From: Candidatus Scalindua sp. | Lineage (GTDB): Bacteria; Planctomycetota; Brocadiia; Brocadiales; Scalinduaceae | Assembly: GCA_021776915.1 (NCBI GenBank) | Contig: JAIQZU010000017.1 | Span: 1-36,360 of the forward strand | Length of the DNA stretch: 36,360 nucleotides | Direction: 5' to 3' | Shown here: one piece after another, positions 33,596 to 36,360 of the stretch | Position numbering within the stretch: the first letter of the stretch is position 1 | Layout of the letters: each line of letters opens with the position of its first letter | Made by a program: the position numbers and the translations under genes | Notes under the pieces: generated by a model | The model's database searches: none | Seen by the model: the letters and a program-made list of their open reading frames with translations, nothing else | What the model was told of the DNA's origin: nothing

Positions 33596-34987
33596 ATGGT
33601 TAGCAGGGTGCTGATAACTGATGACGAGGAGCGTATAATACGCAATATCAGGGTTATCTTTGACGAGATGGAAAATATCGAGGTTGTAAAGGCGCAAGAC
33701 GTAACTTCGATAGTAGATTTCGTTGAGCATGAAAGGCTTCATCTAATCGTTACTGATCTGAGAGTGCCTAAGATGGGCAGATTGGAATTCTTGAAGCAGG
33801 TTAAGTCAATGGATCCTGATCTGCCGGTGATTGTTGTAACCGGTGACGACTCCATTGAGACGGCGGTAGAATCGATGAAGGAAGGCGCGTTTGACTACAT
33901 TACAAAGCCGTTTGAAGATGGTACGCTTTCTGTCGCAGTGGAAAAAGCTCTTAAAATGAGATCTTTGACATTGGAAAACAGGTATCTTCGGAAGGAGTTG
34001 GAGTCGCATTATAATTTCGGAAATATCGTTGGTAACTCACCAAAAATATTAGAAGTGCTTTTGTTGGCTGGAGATGTTTCCAGGACGGATTCGACTGTAT
34101 TTGTTTATGGAGAGAGTGGTACTGGGAAGGAACTTGTGGCAAGAGCTATTCATTTTAATAGTTTAAGGAAGAGCGGCCCATTGGTTGCGATTAACTGCGC
34201 TGCGTTGCCTGAGAATTTATTAGAGAGTGAACTGTTTGGTTATGAAAAGGGCGCCTTTACGGGTGCAGAGAAGTGCAAGAAGGGCCGTTTTGAGTTGGCT
34301 AACGGAGGCACTCTGTTTCTCGATGAAATATCTGAAATGAATCCCATTGTTCAGGCCAAAGTGTTAAGAGTTGTTGAAGAAAGGGAGCTGGAGCGGCTTG
34401 GAGCGTCTGAAACTATCAAAGTTGATGTAAGGATAATATGCGCCAGTAATAAGAATCTTGAAGAGTATGTTAAAAAAGGTCTGTTCCGGGAGGATTTATA
34501 CTATCGCATAAATGTGTTTCCCATAAATATACCTCCACTCAGGGCGAGGCCTGAAGATATTTTGCAATTGGCGAGGGGTTTCGTTGGTCTATTCTCTGCT
34601 AAGATGGGTAAATTATCATTAAAAATGTCAAAGAAGGTTGAAAATATACTAGTTTCAAGTAAGTGGGAGGGCAATGTGAGGGAATTGAAAAATTGCCTGG
34701 AAAGGGCCGTTATTCTGTGTAAAGGAGATTTGATATCAGAAGAACATCTTCCGGTGGCTTTAGTTAAAGATTCTATGTCAGGCTATGAGAATGGTAAAGA
34801 GAATGCGTTAAAGACGGTGGATTTTAATTTGCCCCCAGAGGGGATTTCAATAGATGAATTGGAAAAGCATCTTGTTTTGCAGGCGTTGAAAAAAAGCAAA
34901 AACAATAAAACTAAAGCTGCTAAACTGCTGGGTCTCAGCAGGGGAACGTTCAGGTATAGATTGGAAAAGTATGACAATAATAACTAA
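33596..34987 (+). CDS. NtrC-family sigma-54-dependent response regulator
   Basis: A 463-residue activator. The receiver domain (1-120) has Asp9/Asp10, phospho-acceptor Asp54, Thr82-type residue in VVTGDD and Lys104 in YITKPFE. The AAA+ domain has Walker A GESGTGKE (173-180), the sigma-54-contacting GAFTGA loop (219-224), GGTLFLDEI, and an arginine-finger region (REDLYYRINVFPI). A Fis-type helix-turn-helix lies at the end (TKAAKLLGLSRGTFRYRLEK). It starts 44 bp after the cytochrome b gene, so it is likely cotranscribed and may control this module or its neighbours with a sigma-54 promoter. No -24/-12 site was confirmed nearby, and no histidine kinase is present. Confidence 0.92.
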   Translation: MVSRVLITDDEERIIRNIRVIFDEMENIEVVKAQDVTSIVDFVEHERLHLIVTDLRVPKMGRLEFLKQVKSMDPDLPVIVVTGDDSIETAVESMKEGAFDYITKPFEDGTLSVAVEKALKMRSLTLENRYLRKELESHYNFGNIVGNSPKILEVLLLAGDVSRTDSTVFVYGESGTGKELVARAIHFNSLRKSGPLVAINCAALPENLLESELFGYEKGAFTGAEKCKKGRFELANGGTLFLDEISEMNPIVQAKVLRVVEERELERLGASETIKVDVRIICASNKNLEEYVKKGLFREDLYYRINVFPINIPPLRARPEDILQLARGFVGLFSAKMGKLSLKMSKKVENILVSSKWEGNVRELKNCLERAVILCKGDLISEEHLPVALVKDSMSGYENGKENALKTVDFNLPPEGISIDELEKHLVLQALKKSKNNKTKAAKLLGLSRGTFRYRLEKYDNNN

Positions 34988-35159
34988 AGTTGCATTAAAA
35001 TTAAAAAAACTGATTGTGGTTGCGGCTATTGATAAATTACTGGCGATAACAATAGCCATATTGGTTTTTTTGAGCCAGTTTTTTAGAGTCGTTGGGAATA
35101 TATTTTTGGGTGCTACAAATCAAGGCTTTCACGTTAAACGGCTTACGTCAAATGTATAA
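34971..35159 (+). CDS. Possible small membrane protein, 62 residues
   Basis: Overlaps the end of the NtrC-type gene by 17 nt. It has one likely transmembrane helix (KLLAITIAILVFLSQFF) and a basic N-terminus. It has no recognisable family and no clear ribosome-binding site, so it could be a chance frame. Confidence 0.3.
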   Translation: MTIITKVALKLKKLIVVAAIDKLLAITIAILVFLSQFFRVVGNIFLGATNQGFHVKRLTSNV

Positions 35160-35245
35160 GGCATGAAGTATTTTGGCACGTGATATGCGCAATCTCAATA
35201 TATTGCGTGTTATATCGTTAATATAGAATGAAAGGGGGTGAAGAG

Positions 35246-35824
35246 GTGTATACATTTAGACGTTACTTTGACAAAGCTTTGTATATTGGTGCCTTTTTTT
35301 GTGTGGTATTGTTTTTGGGTAGTCAGATGAATTTTGCAGTGGCAGAGGGTGAAAAAGAATGTCCGAAGAAAGAGAATGAAAAGTTGTTTTGGTGCACAGA
35401 GTGCAAAGAGATTTTCACCTGGAATGAATGTGGTAACTTGAAATACATCTGGGATACCAAGAAGCATAAAGCTGGTGAAGAAATCGCTACGCATAAAATG
35501 GAACCTTCTTGGTCATGTTTAAGGAAGGAATATCATTGCGTAAACGATAAATGTGAGAATTCAAAGACTTGCTATGCTTTCAACATTGGCTTTTGCGAAT
35601 TGTGCAATGATGACTTGACCGCTAATATGACTAGAGCAAAGCTTGACTTCAAGTGTACAAAATGTGGTAAGGAGTATACCGAACCTGGAGCAGGGTTTGA
35701 GATTGATCATAAGAAGGAATATGCGGAACATTTAATGACTTTCGGTAATTGTGCTGATTGTGGAGGAGAACTTGACACCATTTGCAGAATGTCTGGCACA
35801 TGTCCACATATTCCAGATTTTTAG
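35246..35824 (+). CDS. Exported cysteine-rich protein with zinc-ribbon-like CXXC pairs
   Basis: About 192 residues. A signal peptide (ALYIGAFFCVVLFLGSQMNF) precedes a soluble domain with many Cys: CTEC, CVNDKC, CELC, CTKC, CADC, plus singles. No CXXCH haem motif is present. The Cys pairs in CTKCGKEY and CADCGGEL look like zinc ribbons or rubredoxin-like knuckles. I prefer GTG 35246 because the AAGGGGGTGA Shine-Dalgarno lies just before it, whereas the ATG at 35228 precedes that sequence and has no ribosome-binding site. Family unknown. Location after cytochrome genes suggests a periplasmic redox or metal-handling role, an inference only. Confidence 0.7.
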   Translation: MYTFRRYFDKALYIGAFFCVVLFLGSQMNFAVAEGEKECPKKENEKLFWCTECKEIFTWNECGNLKYIWDTKKHKAGEEIATHKMEPSWSCLRKEYHCVNDKCENSKTCYAFNIGFCELCNDDLTANMTRAKLDFKCTKCGKEYTEPGAGFEIDHKKEYAEHLMTFGNCADCGGELDTICRMSGTCPHIPDF

Positions 35825-35865
35825 TGATGTTACAATTTTATAATTTTATGTTTTGGAGGTGAAGA

Positions 35866-36360
35866 ATGAAGAAAAAGGCTTGGTTATTAGGTTTCTTGGG
35901 TGCTGGAGTATTGAGCTTGGCATTGGCTCAAAGCGCCGGTGCCGGCTTCATACAGGGTACAAGGGTGAGAACAGAGCATCCATCACCATTCCACGTGTCT
36001 GTTTCGCCTGATGGTGGGACATTGGCTTTATGCAATCAGTCCGGCCATAGCGTGACGTTTGTTGATGCGAGGTCAAAAAAGGTGATCGGAGAGGTGCCTG
36101 TTCAGGTTCAACCTGAAGCGTCTGTGTTTACACTGGACGGACGTACTCTGTTTGTTTGTAATGCAGAGAGTGATACTGTATCAGTTATTGATATAGGTAA
36201 AAAGGCAGTCGTTAAAACTATAAAAGTTGGTGACTGGCCTTGTAGTATTAAACTGTCAAAAGACGGGTCAAAGGCTTATGTATGTTGTTCCGGTAGTATG
36301 TGGAATACGGTTGATATCATTGACACTGCAATGAATAGCAAAATCGGTGAGATCAGAACA
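35866..36360 (+). CDS. YVTN beta-propeller protein, 5' part (cut by window end)
   Basis: The first 165 codons are visible. A signal peptide (WLLGFLGAGVLSLALAQSAG) is followed by repeated beta-propeller blades of the YVTN type: HVSVSPDGGTLALCNQSGHS, then VFVDARSKKVIGEVPV, SVFTLDGRTLFVCNAESDTV, SVIDIGKKAVVKTIKVGDWP, and IKLSKDGSKAYVCCSG. GGAGG lies 6 nt before the ATG. In this setting such propellers occur alone or fused to cytochrome c domains; the C-terminal part outside the window is needed to tell. It begins 41 bp after the Cys-rich gene, so probably belongs to the same unit. Confidence 0.85.
   Translation, partial: MKKKAWLLGFLGAGVLSLALAQSAGAGFIQGTRVRTEHPSPFHVSVSPDGGTLALCNQSGHSVTFVDARSKKVIGEVPVQVQPEASVFTLDGRTLFVCNAESDTVSVIDIGKKAVVKTIKVGDWPCSIKLSKDGSKAYVCCSGSMWNTVDIIDTAMNSKIGEIRT

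Overview
This 36.4 kb window has low G+C and densely packed genes. It most likely comes from a planctomycete of the anammox group (order Brocadiales, Candidatus Scalindua-like). This is inferred from gene content: multihaem c-type cytochromes with non-canonical haem motifs, a cytochrome b membrane subunit, and a YVTN beta-propeller protein. No rRNA or tRNA gene was seen, so the taxonomy is not proven.

Left part, about 1-12,540, mostly minus strand. It opens with a toxin/antitoxin remnant, followed by asparagine synthetase, two small coiled-coil genes (one interrupted by an in-frame TGA) and an RpoD-like sigma factor. Next is a sucrose operon transcribed right to left: membrane protein, fructokinase, bifunctional sucrose-phosphate synthase/phosphatase, sucrose phosphorylase. 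Together these enzymes can make sucrose and cleave it again, as expected for a compatible solute or carbon store. Behind it lie a single-domain response regulator coupled to a dual-specificity phosphatase, an FKBP-type isomerase and an HspR-like MerR regulator.

Accessory middle, about 12,540-17,890. Two paralogous SemiSWEET sugar transporters flank an AAA ATPase of the DUF4143 type. A BrnT/BrnA-like toxin-antitoxin pair, an IS630 transposase fragment and methylthioadenosine phosphorylase follow. A 163-bp segment spanning the ATPase 3' end and the second SemiSWEET start recurs inverted at 576-738, about 14 kb away, with only three mismatches.

Right part, about 17,890-36,360, plus strand. A MoxR/Bat aerotolerance-type operon (moxR, DUF58, batD-like, batA, batC-like, batB) is broken up by REP-like palindromes. 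Then come an aldehyde dehydrogenase, a 12-TPR protein, a TIGR00725 SLOG protein overlapping accB, a terminator, and accC. The last block looks like an electron-transfer module: a c554-like cytochrome with one CXCH motif, a membrane-anchored seven-haem cytochrome with one CX3CH motif, a cytochrome b, an NtrC-type sigma-54 activator, an exported Cys-rich protein and the start of a beta-propeller protein cut by the window edge.
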